64,000 nucleotides of DNA from Acidovorax sp. 210-6 (GTDB taxonomy: Bacteria > Pseudomonadota > Gammaproteobacteria > Burkholderiales > Burkholderiaceae_C): assembly GCF_010020825.1 (NCBI RefSeq), contig NZ_JAACJE010000001.1, positions 3,348,001-3,412,000 on the forward strand. Direction: 5' to 3'. The translations under genes and the position numbers were made by a program. Below are positions 52,136-61,100 of the stretch, one piece after another (position 1 is the first letter of the stretch; every line of letters begins with the position of its first letter). A model generated the notes under the pieces. That model saw only the letters and a program-made list of their open reading frames with translations, made no database searches and was not told the origin of the DNA.

Positions 52136-53299
52136 TCAGGGTGTGGGATAGGTTCCCGGCAGCAGGATGGAGGTATCGACGGTATTGATGTCGGTGCGGC
52201 CGCAGAAGGCCATGGTGAGGTCGAGCTCCTTGCGGATGATCTCCAGCACGCGCGTCACGCCCAGTTCGCCGTAGGCGCCCAGGCCGTAGAGGAAGCTGCG
52301 CCCGATCAGCGTGCCGCGCGCGCCCAGGGCGCGGGCCTTGAGCACGTCCTGGCCGCTGCGAATGCCGCCGTCCATCCAGACCTCGATGTCCTTGCCCACG
52401 GCCTGCACGATGCCGGGCAACGCGGCGATGGACGAGGGCGCGCCGTCGAGCTGACGCCCGCCGTGGTTGCTGACGATGAGCGCGTCGGCGCCGCTGTCCA
52501 CGGCCAGGCGCGCATCCTCGGCGTCCATGATGCCCTTGAGGATGAGCTTGCCGCCCCAGCGCTTCTTGATCCATTCCACGTCGCCCCAGTTGAGCTCGGG
52601 GTCGAACTGCTCCACCGTCCAGGACGAGAGCGAGGACATGTCGCCCACGCCCTTGGCGTGGCCGACGATGTTGCCGAAGCTGCGGCGCTTGGTGCCCAGC
52701 ATGCCCAGGCACCAGTGCGGCTTGGTGGCCAGGTTGATGAGGTTGGCCAGCGTGGGCTTGGGCGGCGACGAGAGGCCGTTCTTGATGTCCTTGTGGCGCT
52801 GGCCCAGGATCTGCAGGTCCAGCGTGAGCTGCAGGGCCGAGCAGCCGGCGGCCTTGGCGCGGTCGATCAGGCGCTCGATGTAGTCGCGGTCGCGCATCAC
52901 GTAGAGCTGGAACCAGAAGCCAGGGCCGGCGTGCTGGGCCACGTCCTCGATGGAGCAGATGCTCATGGTCGAGAGGGTGAAGGGCACGCCGAAATCGCGC
53001 GCCGCACGGGCCGCGAGGATCTCGCCGTCGGCGTGCTGCATGCCGGTCAGGCCCGTGGGCGCCAGCGCCACGGGCATGGCCACGTCCTGGCCCACCATGG
53101 TGGTGCGCGTGGTGCGCCCGGTCATGTTCACGGCAACGCGCTGGCGCAGCTTGATCTTCTGGAAATCTTCCTCGTTGGAGCGGTAGGTGCCCTCCGTCCA
53201 CGAGCCCGAATCGCAGTAGTCGTAGAACATGCGGGGCACGCGGCGCTTGGCGATGCGGCGCAGGTCTTCGATGCAGGTGATGGTGGACAGGTCGGGCAC
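52136..53299 (-). CDS. lldD: FMN-dependent alpha-hydroxy acid dehydrogenase (L-lactate dehydrogenase type)
   Basis: 387 residues. Oxidises an L-2-hydroxy acid, most likely L-lactate, with FMN. Family marks: VPRMFYDYCDSGSWTEGTYR, PVALAPTGLTGMQHADGEI, FTLSTMSICSIEDVA, FQLYVMRDR, the active-site LIVSNHGGRQLDGAPSS (catalytic His) and WMDGGIRSGQDVLKA. I chose GTG 53299 because AAGGAGATCC precedes it; the frame has an ATG at 53350 that would add 17 residues. The lldD symbol is by family; substrate range may differ. Confidence 0.88.
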   Translation of the reverse strand: MPDLSTITCIEDLRRIAKRRVPRMFYDYCDSGSWTEGTYRSNEEDFQKIKLRQRVAVNMTGRTTRTTMVGQDVAMPVALAPTGLTGMQHADGEILAARAARDFGVPFTLSTMSICSIEDVAQHAGPGFWFQLYVMRDRDYIERLIDRAKAAGCSALQLTLDLQILGQRHKDIKNGLSSPPKPTLANLINLATKPHWCLGMLGTKRRSFGNIVGHAKGVGDMSSLSSWTVEQFDPELNWGDVEWIKKRWGGKLILKGIMDAEDARLAVDSGADALIVSNHGGRQLDGAPSSIAALPGIVQAVGKDIEVWMDGGIRSGQDVLKARALGARGTLIGRSFLYGLGAYGELGVTRVLEIIRKELDLTMAFCGRTDINTVDTSILLPGTYPTP

Positions 53300-53411
53300 G
53301 CGGATCTCCTTGGGGGTCTGGTTCTGGTTGGCCGCAATGGTAGGTCGCATGCTGGCGCCAGGCCATCAAAAATTACTTTCGCGCTTTGGACCAAATTTGC
53401 ATTCAAGACCC

Positions 53412-53467
53412 GAATTGGCCTCAAGGCAGTGAACAAGAGCTCCAGCAGCTATTGTTTTGATAGCAAC
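53412..53467. repeat. Short multi-hairpin repeat between diguanylate cyclase and lldD-like gene
   Basis: GAATTGGCCTCAAGGCAG then CAGCTATTGTTTTGATAGC. Runs up to the cyclase stop codon. The middle stem is degenerate. Confidence 0.7.
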
Positions 53468-55750
53468 TCAAGCCAGCTCGGAGGTGCTGTCCGAGGCCTG
53501 CGCCAGCAATTCAGGCTCCTGCGCCGCCCCCGCGTAGCAGCGCACCTGCATGCGCCCGGAACGCTTGGCCGCATACATGGCGGTGTCGGCGTGACGCGCC
53601 AGTTCTTCAAAGGCACTGCCGTGCTGCGGGAAGAGGGCCAGCCCTGCGCTGAGACCCACGCGGACTTCGTGGCCCTGCAGGTCGAACGGCGCCTGGCACA
53701 CGGCCAGCACCTTGCGCGCCACCACCGTGGACTGCTCCGGCCCGTCCAGGCCCGGTAGCAGCACGACGAACTCATCGCCCCCCTGGCGGCACACGGTGTC
53801 CGACTGACGCACCGCCGCCTGCATGCGGCGTGCAAACTGCACCAGCAATTCGTCACCCAGGTCGTGGCCCAGACGGTCATTGACCTGCTTGAAGCCATCC
53901 AGGTCGATGTACATCACGGCCAGCGACTTGCCCTCGCGCCGCGCCAACGCCAGCGCCTGGCGTGCGCGGTCCTGCAGCAGCACGCGGTTGGGCAGATCGG
54001 TCAGGGCGTCGTACTGGGCCAGGCGCGCCATGCGCTCGGCCAGGGCCATGGTTTCGGTCACGTCGTGCAGCACCATCACTGCACCATTGAGGTGACCGTG
54101 GCGATCGGTGATGGGGCTGGCGGTTTCCTCGACCACGTAGCGGTGTCCGTCCTTGCGGTGCAGCACCACGCCACGCGTAGGACCACAGGGCTTCCCCGAC
54201 CCCAGGGCCTGGCGCACCGGGCTGGGTTCCACGCGCTCGCCATTGTTGTGATACAGCGGTGCCACGACATCCACATCCTGGTCCGCCGCATCGAAGGCCT
54301 GCCAGCCGGTCATGCGCTGGGCCACGGGGTTGATGTAGGTGACGCGGCCTTGCGCGTCGGTACACAGCACCGCATCACCAATGGACTGGAGCGTCAGGCG
54401 CATGCGCTCCTTTTCGCTGAACAGCTCCTCCTCCATGCGCTTGCGTTCGGTGATGTCTGTCATCTGCGCAAACATGCCGCGCACCGGACCATCGTTCCCC
54501 TCGCGATCGGGGGTGTAGGTGATGTGGACGTGCCGCACATCGCCCGACGCCGTGGTGATGGTGCGCTCGAACACCTGGGGGCGCCCCTGCAGCGCCTGCA
54601 GCACATAGGGCTGGACCATGGCGTAGCCATCGGCGCCCAGCACTTCGGCAGCGGTCTTGCCCTGCAGCGCCTCGGGTGGGCTGCCAAAGAATTCGCGACT
54701 GGTCTGGTTGACAAAACGGTTGCGCTGCTCCTGGTCCCAATAGCTGATGGTCGAGGGCAGGTTGTCCAGGATGGTGCGCAGGTAGTGCTCTGCCTGCTGC
54801 AGCTGGCTGGCCACCTGCTGGCGACGCCCCAGCTCGCGCGTAAACAGGACGGCCAAGCCCACGCAACCGGCCATGAGCACCAGGGCAAAAAAGGACAGTT
54901 GCAAGGCGCTCTTGCGCCAGTCGGCCAGAATCACATCGGTCGATTGGGCGACGTTCACCACCAGGGGATACGGCCCCACATGCCGAAAGGTATAGAAACG
55001 CTCCATATCATCCAGCGCAGCCACCCCCACGAAGCTGCCCGAGCGCTCCGACAAAAACCGCAGCATATTCGCCGTACCGGCAAGGGACTTGCCCACATGG
55101 TCATCCCCATAGGGATAACGGCTGACGATGGTGCCACTCCCGAGGAACAGGTTCACACCGCTGCCCGGCCCCAGGTCCAGTGATTTGAACAACTCGTTGA
55201 AATAGCTCAGTCGGATGGAGCTGACCACCACCCCGGCCACACGCCCGTTTTCCCCCCGGTAGGCCCGTGCCACCGGCAGCATCCAGGTCTGCGTGACCTT
55301 GCCCAGCACAGGCTGCCCGATCACCAGGCCTTCCTTCTCGCCCCTCATCAAGGCCTGGAAATAGTCACGGTCAGCGTAGTTGGCCTTGCGCGGCGGCATG
55401 GCGCCCGAATCGATGACGATTTCACCCTGGCTGTTGATGACATACACATCCATGATGCCTGCGGCACGCAGGGGACGGTCAAAAAGCACCGTGTTGCGCA
55501 CTTCCTGCTGCAGTTGCATGACCTCGGGATGTTCCAGCTTGATCGCAACGTCCTGCAGCGACTGGTCCATCGCACTGAGCGTCCAGCCCAGGGACTGCTC
55601 CAGCGCCTTCACCAGATTGGCGTTGTTACGCTCGGCAAAGGCCCACTCGTCCTGGCGCATGGTCCAGACCGTGCGCGCCACCATCGATCCAATCCCCATG
55701 CTCAGCAGCAGGGCGAGCCAGATCGGACGTTGGGATAGGAATCGGCGCAT
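53468..55750 (-). CDS. Membrane diguanylate cyclase with periplasmic sensor and two PAS domains
   Basis: 760 residues. Two membrane helices (about 12-28 and 283-305) enclose a ~250-residue periplasmic region of dCACHE type. A PAS domain (about 325-440), a PAS with PAC (about 450-575) and a GGDEF domain follow. The active site is intact (GGDEF in CRQGGDEFVVLLPG), and the inhibitory I-site RQSD lies five residues before it. It makes cyclic di-GMP and should show product inhibition. No EAL domain. The adjacent lldD-like gene, upstream on the same strand, suggests but does not show a link to organic acid sensing. Confidence 0.93.
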   Translation of the reverse strand: MRRFLSQRPIWLALLLSMGIGSMVARTVWTMRQDEWAFAERNNANLVKALEQSLGWTLSAMDQSLQDVAIKLEHPEVMQLQQEVRNTVLFDRPLRAAGIMDVYVINSQGEIVIDSGAMPPRKANYADRDYFQALMRGEKEGLVIGQPVLGKVTQTWMLPVARAYRGENGRVAGVVVSSIRLSYFNELFKSLDLGPGSGVNLFLGSGTIVSRYPYGDDHVGKSLAGTANMLRFLSERSGSFVGVAALDDMERFYTFRHVGPYPLVVNVAQSTDVILADWRKSALQLSFFALVLMAGCVGLAVLFTRELGRRQQVASQLQQAEHYLRTILDNLPSTISYWDQEQRNRFVNQTSREFFGSPPEALQGKTAAEVLGADGYAMVQPYVLQALQGRPQVFERTITTASGDVRHVHITYTPDREGNDGPVRGMFAQMTDITERKRMEEELFSEKERMRLTLQSIGDAVLCTDAQGRVTYINPVAQRMTGWQAFDAADQDVDVVAPLYHNNGERVEPSPVRQALGSGKPCGPTRGVVLHRKDGHRYVVEETASPITDRHGHLNGAVMVLHDVTETMALAERMARLAQYDALTDLPNRVLLQDRARQALALARREGKSLAVMYIDLDGFKQVNDRLGHDLGDELLVQFARRMQAAVRQSDTVCRQGGDEFVVLLPGLDGPEQSTVVARKVLAVCQAPFDLQGHEVRVGLSAGLALFPQHGSAFEELARHADTAMYAAKRSGRMQVRCYAGAAQEPELLAQASDSTSELA

Positions 55751-55832
55751 CGCGTTGGTGGGGTGTGCGCTCTGGATTGTAGGGGCGAAGAAGCGAGACG
55801 CACGCCGCTGTCAGAGCGCCGACACCAGAGTG

Positions 55833-58112
55833 TCAGCGCCGGGCAACCCCTGCGCCCCGCACCTCGATGCGCAGCTCGTCGAGCACCCGCCCCCGCGCAT
55901 CGGTCAGCTGCACCACATGCCGCCCTGGCCACGGCAGCCAGGCCACTTGCGCGCCCCGGCCCAGGGGCTTGCCATCCATGCGCCAGCGCAGGCCCGGCGC
56001 CGAGGCAGGCGAAGCCATGAAGTGCACGCGCTGGTGCTGCGGCGGAATGTCGGGATCCAGCGCCACGATGCTGCCCGGCGCGGGCGCCACGATGCGCACC
56101 GCACCCATCACCTCGGAATCCAAGCCAAATTGGCCTTTTGCGCCCGTCAAATAAGCGCCATCAGCTACATTATTAATAGCAAACAACGCTTGCTGCGTGC
56201 CCGCCACAAACCACTCGGTGCGCGCGGCCTCCAGCGGCACCTCCGCACCCGGCCCGGCGCCAAAGTGCACCGGCAGACGCACCAGCGCCGCAGGCGCCGC
56301 CGGGGCGCGGCTGGGACTGCGGGCATGCAGGTGCGCCATGAGTGCGGCCCAGATGGGCGCAGCCCCGCTGGTGCCGCTGACCTCGTGCATGGGCGCCCCG
56401 CTGGCGTTGCCCACCCACACGCCCACGGTATAGCGGCTGGACCAGCCGATGGCCCAGTTGTCGCGCATGTCCTTGCTGGTGCCGGTCTTCACGGCCGCCC
56501 AGCTGCGGGTGGCAAGCACGCTGTCGGTGCCGAAGGTGCGCGCACGGGCCAGCGGGTCGGCCAGGATGTCACCCACGATCCAGGCGGCGCCCTCATCCAC
56601 CGCCCGGGTGAACGCAGGGCGCACGGGCCGCTCGGCGCGCAGCAGCGGAGCCACCGGGCTGTGGCGCCCGCCGTTGGCCAGCGCGCGGTAGGCATTGGTC
56701 AATGGCAGCAACGGCAGTTCAGCACTGCCCAACGCCAGGCTGTAGCCGTAGTAGCCCGCGCTCTCGCGCAGCGGCAGGCCCAGCGCCTGCAGTTGCCGGT
56801 AGAACGCGTCGGGCGACACCATGACCAGCGTGCGCACCGCAGGCACGTTGAGCGACGCGGCCAGCGCCGTGCGCACCGACACCCAGCCCTTGAACTGGCG
56901 GTCGTAGTTCTGCGGGATGTACAGCCCGCCCGGCGTGGCGATCTGCGCCGGTGAGTCTTCCACCAGCGAGGCCGCCGTGAGCCTGCGCTCGGCCAGCGCC
57001 TGCGCGTACAGAAACGGCTTGAGCGTGGAACCCGGCTGGCGCAGCGCCAGCACGCCATCAACCTCGGCAGCTCCGCTCAGGGCACCCGACGAGCCCACCC
57101 AGGCCAGCACCTCGCCGCTGGCGTTGTCCAGCACCAGCACGGCCCCGTCTTCCACCTGGCGGCCCTGCAGTTCACGCAGATGCTGTGTGAGCGACTGCAC
57201 CGCAAAACGCTGCAGTGGCGCGCTGAGCGTGGTGCGCAGTTGCGCGCCTGGGGAGACCCCACCCTGCTGGGCCTGCGCCAGCGCACGGCGCGCCGCATGC
57301 GGAGCCACGCCTTCGCTGGCGGGCCAGGCGCGGCGCTGCAACGCAGCATGGGCCAACATCTCCAGCGCGGTGCAGTCTGCGGCCTGCGCCGCAACCGACG
57401 GTGCCCGGCCGGTACGGGCGGGGGCCACCTGCATCTCACGCCACACACCGCAGGCCCGTTGCGCCACCTGGGCGACACGCGCATTGGGGGCGCGCACCAG
57501 GGCCGCCGCCAGCGCCGCCTCCTGGGCATCGAGCCCATGCGCAGCCTTGCCAAACAGCGTGCGCGCCAGGGCATCAATGCCCACCACCTCGCCACGAAAG
57601 GGCACCAGGTTGAGATAGGCCTCCAGAATCTGGTCCTTGCGCCAGCGCCGATCCAGCACCTGCGCCGCCACCGTCTGCCCCAGCTTTTGCGCCACGCTGC
57701 GCCCACCGGGGCCCTGGCGCCAGTCGTCGTCGAGCAAGCCCGCCAACTGCATGGTCAGCGTGCTGGCACCCCGCGTGCGCGTGTTCCACAGATTGCCCCA
57801 GGCCGCCGCCGATGCGGCGCGCCAGTCCACTCCGCTGTGCTCGTAAAAGCGCCGATCCTCGCTGAGCAACATGGCCTGGCGCAGCGCTGCCGACACCTCC
57901 GGCAAGGCCACCCACTGACCCCGGCGTACCGACGCATCGGTGCGCAGCCGCTGCAACACCTCCCCCTCACGCGAGAGCACCAGCACCTCCGAGGGCTGGT
58001 GCGCGCGGCGGACTTCGTCGAAGGTGGGCAGGCCCCAGGCCACAGGCGCGCACACGGCCGCACACAGCACCAGACACCACTTTGCGAGCCCCATGCCTGC
58101 GCTGTACCTCAT
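55833..58112 (-). CDS. pbpC: Penicillin-binding protein 1C
   Basis: 759 residues. Signal-anchor MGLAKWCLVLCAAVCAPVAW, then a GT51 glycosyltransferase domain with EDRRFYEHSGVDW (catalytic Glu) and STLTMQLAGLL. The transpeptidase has GSTLKPFLY (nucleophile Ser), SLNVPA and KTGTS. The C-terminal BiPBP domain follows. Residues for a short palindromic repeat (56121-56182) are inserted in frame before the C-terminal domain. Starts: ATG 58112 chosen; ATG 58094 is also possible. It lies 34 bases after the alpha-2-macroglobulin gene, the conserved pbpC-yfhM pairing. Confidence 0.93.
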   Translation of the reverse strand: MRYSAGMGLAKWCLVLCAAVCAPVAWGLPTFDEVRRAHQPSEVLVLSREGEVLQRLRTDASVRRGQWVALPEVSAALRQAMLLSEDRRFYEHSGVDWRAASAAAWGNLWNTRTRGASTLTMQLAGLLDDDWRQGPGGRSVAQKLGQTVAAQVLDRRWRKDQILEAYLNLVPFRGEVVGIDALARTLFGKAAHGLDAQEAALAAALVRAPNARVAQVAQRACGVWREMQVAPARTGRAPSVAAQAADCTALEMLAHAALQRRAWPASEGVAPHAARRALAQAQQGGVSPGAQLRTTLSAPLQRFAVQSLTQHLRELQGRQVEDGAVLVLDNASGEVLAWVGSSGALSGAAEVDGVLALRQPGSTLKPFLYAQALAERRLTAASLVEDSPAQIATPGGLYIPQNYDRQFKGWVSVRTALAASLNVPAVRTLVMVSPDAFYRQLQALGLPLRESAGYYGYSLALGSAELPLLPLTNAYRALANGGRHSPVAPLLRAERPVRPAFTRAVDEGAAWIVGDILADPLARARTFGTDSVLATRSWAAVKTGTSKDMRDNWAIGWSSRYTVGVWVGNASGAPMHEVSGTSGAAPIWAALMAHLHARSPSRAPAAPAALVRLPVHFGAGPGAEVPLEAARTEWFVAGTQQALFAINNVADGAYLTGAKGQFGLDSEVMGAVRIVAPAPGSIVALDPDIPPQHQRVHFMASPASAPGLRWRMDGKPLGRGAQVAWLPWPGRHVVQLTDARGRVLDELRIEVRGAGVARR
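56121..56182. repeat. Short multi-hairpin repeat inside pbpC, read in frame
   Basis: Carries GCCAAATTGGCC, GCGCCCGTC, ATAAGCGCC and AGCTACATTATTAATAGC. On the minus strand it encodes AINNVADGAYLTGAKGQFGL within PbpC. Confidence 0.8.
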
Positions 58113-58146
58113 GCACTGAAGATCCGGCCCAGCCCCTGTGCGGCCA

Positions 58147-61100
58147 TCATTGCGCTGGGACGACCTGCACCCGCCCATTCGGCACCTCGCCAAACATCTC
58201 CGGCGCGTACAAGGCCTCGGCGCGGCTGGGGGGCAGGGCAAAGTCGCCCACGTTGTTCAGGCGCACGGTGTACTCCATCTTGACGGTGCCCTTGGGCAGG
58301 TATTCGTAGTAGCTGCGGAAGGCCTCGAAGCTGCGCTCCTCGAAAGCAGGCCAGCCTGCGCCGCTGCGCCGCTCGCCCTGGGTGGCGATCTCGGAGTCGC
58401 GGCCCAGGCCGCTGCCCAGGATGGTGGCTCCTGCGGGCACGGGGTCGGTGATGGCGACCCAGGTCATGTCGGTCTGGCTGGTGACCTCCAAGGTCACGCG
58501 CAACACGTCGCCGCGCGTGTACTGGCCTGGCGGCAGCGCCTTGTTGGCCTGCTCGATGGGAGTCACCGTCTTGGCGATGCGGTAGCCCGCGCTGAACGGT
58601 GCCTTGAGCGCGATGGCCGCCACCGATTGCACGGTGAGCCAGGGCTTGCCCGGCCCCTGGTGTGCGACGGAAAGCTGCTCCTTGCCCGCACCCCAGGGCA
58701 GGAACATGCCGTTGCCGCGCAGCATGCCGGGGGCTGCCGGTGCACCAAACCAGGTGGTCTGGTGCGCGGCGCCGCTGGCGTCCTGCGCCTTGATGCGCTC
58801 GACCTTGCTCCAGTCCACGCTGGCGCTGTTGCCGCCCATGCTGGCGCGGGTGGTGCCAGACACCGGGGTGGCCTCGAATTTGGCGCTGAATTTCTCCAGC
58901 GCCAGCCCGCCCCACAGGTTGGCCGTGGTGGTGTGCCAGGCGCCGCCCTGCTGGCGGCTGATGAAGCCGTTGGCCAGGCGGCCCATGTCGTCCTTCCAGG
59001 CCGGATCGTCCATCACGGCGAGCAGCAGGCGCGCGGTGTTGACGTCGCCGTTCTGCATGAGCCACCACCAGTAGTCGTCTTGCTCGGTGCTGAAGAGCAG
59101 CTTGGTGCCCTGGTAGGACAGGCGGGCCTTGAGGATTTGCTGCGCCTCCTGCAGGCGCTGTTCGCGCTGGGGTACGTCCTGCACGCGGCGCAGGATGTTG
59201 AGCCAGTCGATCACGCTGTGCGTGGGCCACTGGTTGGGCGCCACGGTGATGCTGGCCACCATGCGGCCCTGCGCCTTGCCGTAGCGCGACAGCGCCTCGA
59301 TGGCGGCGAGCTTGCGCATGTCCAGGTCCTTGCGCGGGCTCCAGAAGCTGCGCTCGATGCGTCCTTCGATGAAGGCAGTGAGCCCGCGCTCCATGGGTGC
59401 GCGCACGTCGTCGGGCAAGGCGAAGGCGGGGTTGAGCGCGGCGGCTTCGTGCGTGGCGGCGAGCACATAGGCCGTGAGCGTGTCGCTGCCCCGGTTCGCA
59501 TCGCCGTCGCGCGGCGGGAAGTAGTGGGCCAGGCCATCGTCGTCCAGGTAGGTGGGCAGTTGCGCAACCACGGTCTGCCAGAGCTTGGCGTCACGCAGGC
59601 CCACGGCCTTGCTGGTCTTTTGCTCCAGGCAGGTAAAGGGGTAGCGCGCCCACCAGTCGCGCACGCCGGGCAGGCCTTCGGCCAGCTTGGGTTGCAGCGC
59701 GAGCTTGAGCCCGCCGCGCTTGGCACCGGTATCGGGCAGCGCGTCAGCGGGTGCCTGCACCGGCAGCGTGTAGCTGCCATCGACCTGCACCAGCGTGGCC
59801 TGCTGCACCGTCAGCGGCACGGCGGGAATGATGCGCTGGCTGACCTTGAGGGCGTCGCGTGCCCCGCCGCCCTGGGCCTTGGCTTGCACCTCCCACAGCA
59901 GGGCCTGGGCGCGGGTCTGGCCCAATTGCTCGGGGGCGGTCACCATCCAGGCCAGCTCGCGCGCCTCGCCCGCAGGGATGTCCACGGTCTGGGGCTTGAG
60001 CTCAAGCAGCGTGGCGCGCGGTGCCACTTCCACCTGCATGGCCGCCTTGGTGGTGTTGCGCAACGTGAACTGGGCGCGGAACTGGTCGCCCTCACGTACC
60101 AGCGGTGGCAGGCCGCTGATGATCTGCAGGTCCTGCGTGGCACGAATGGACGTGCTGCCCGTGCCAAAGAGCCCGGTGGCGGCGTCGGCCACGGCCACGA
60201 TCTTGAACGTGGTGAGCGCGTCGTTCAGCGGCACCGTCACCTTGGCCTGGCCGTTGGCGTCGAGCTGGAGCGCGGGCTCCCACAGCAGCAAGGTGTCGAG
60301 CAGCTCGCGCGTGGGTGCACGCCCACCGCCGCCGCCCGCGGGCACGGCCTTGCGGCCGTAGTGGCGCCTGCCGATGATTTCCATCTGCGCAGTGGATGTC
60401 TGCACACCCCAACTGCGGCGCTGCAGCATGGCGTCGAGCAAGTTCCAGCTGGTGTTGGGCATGAGTTCGAGCAGCGCCTGATCCACTGCAGCCAGCGCCA
60501 CTTCGGCGTGGGCTGCGGGCTTGCCGTTGGGCAAGGTGGCCGTGATGGTGACCTGGGCCTTGCCACGCACAGGGTAGCTCTCCTTGTCGGCGCTGAGCTT
60601 GACGTTGATCTGGTGGCCTTTGGTGCCCACCTTGAGTTCCGCCGCGCCCAGGCGGAAGGCGGGCTTGGACAGATCCACCAGCGCCGTGGGTGCCTGGTAT
60701 TCCTTGCCCTCGTACCAGAAGGCCGTCCACCATTCACGCGGCGCCTTGAAGCCCCAGGTGAAGAAGCTGTACCAGGGCACGTCGCGCAGGCGGCCGCGCA
60801 GCGCCAGCACGCTGACGTACACATTGGGGCCCCATCCGTCCTCGATCTTGAGGTGCACTGTGGGGTCCTTGCCGGTCAGCTCGACGACCTGGGTGGCAAT
60901 GATGCCTTCGCGCTCCACCGCCACCAGCGCCGTGGCATAGCGGAAGGGCATGCGCACCTGCAGGCGCGCGGTTTCGCCGGGCTGGTAGCTCTTCTTCTCG
61001 GGCAGCAGGTCGATGCGGTCATGGTTCTCGCCACCAAACCACAGCTCGCCCTGGCGCGTGATCCACACGGACGACGCCGCATCCACCGTGTTGCCGGCCT

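Noticed and set aside
52131-53369. 412-codon minus-strand frame overlapping the lldD-like gene
   Set aside because: Frame-shifted shadow rich in Arg/His/Pro; the 52136-53299 frame carries all FMN dehydrogenase motifs.
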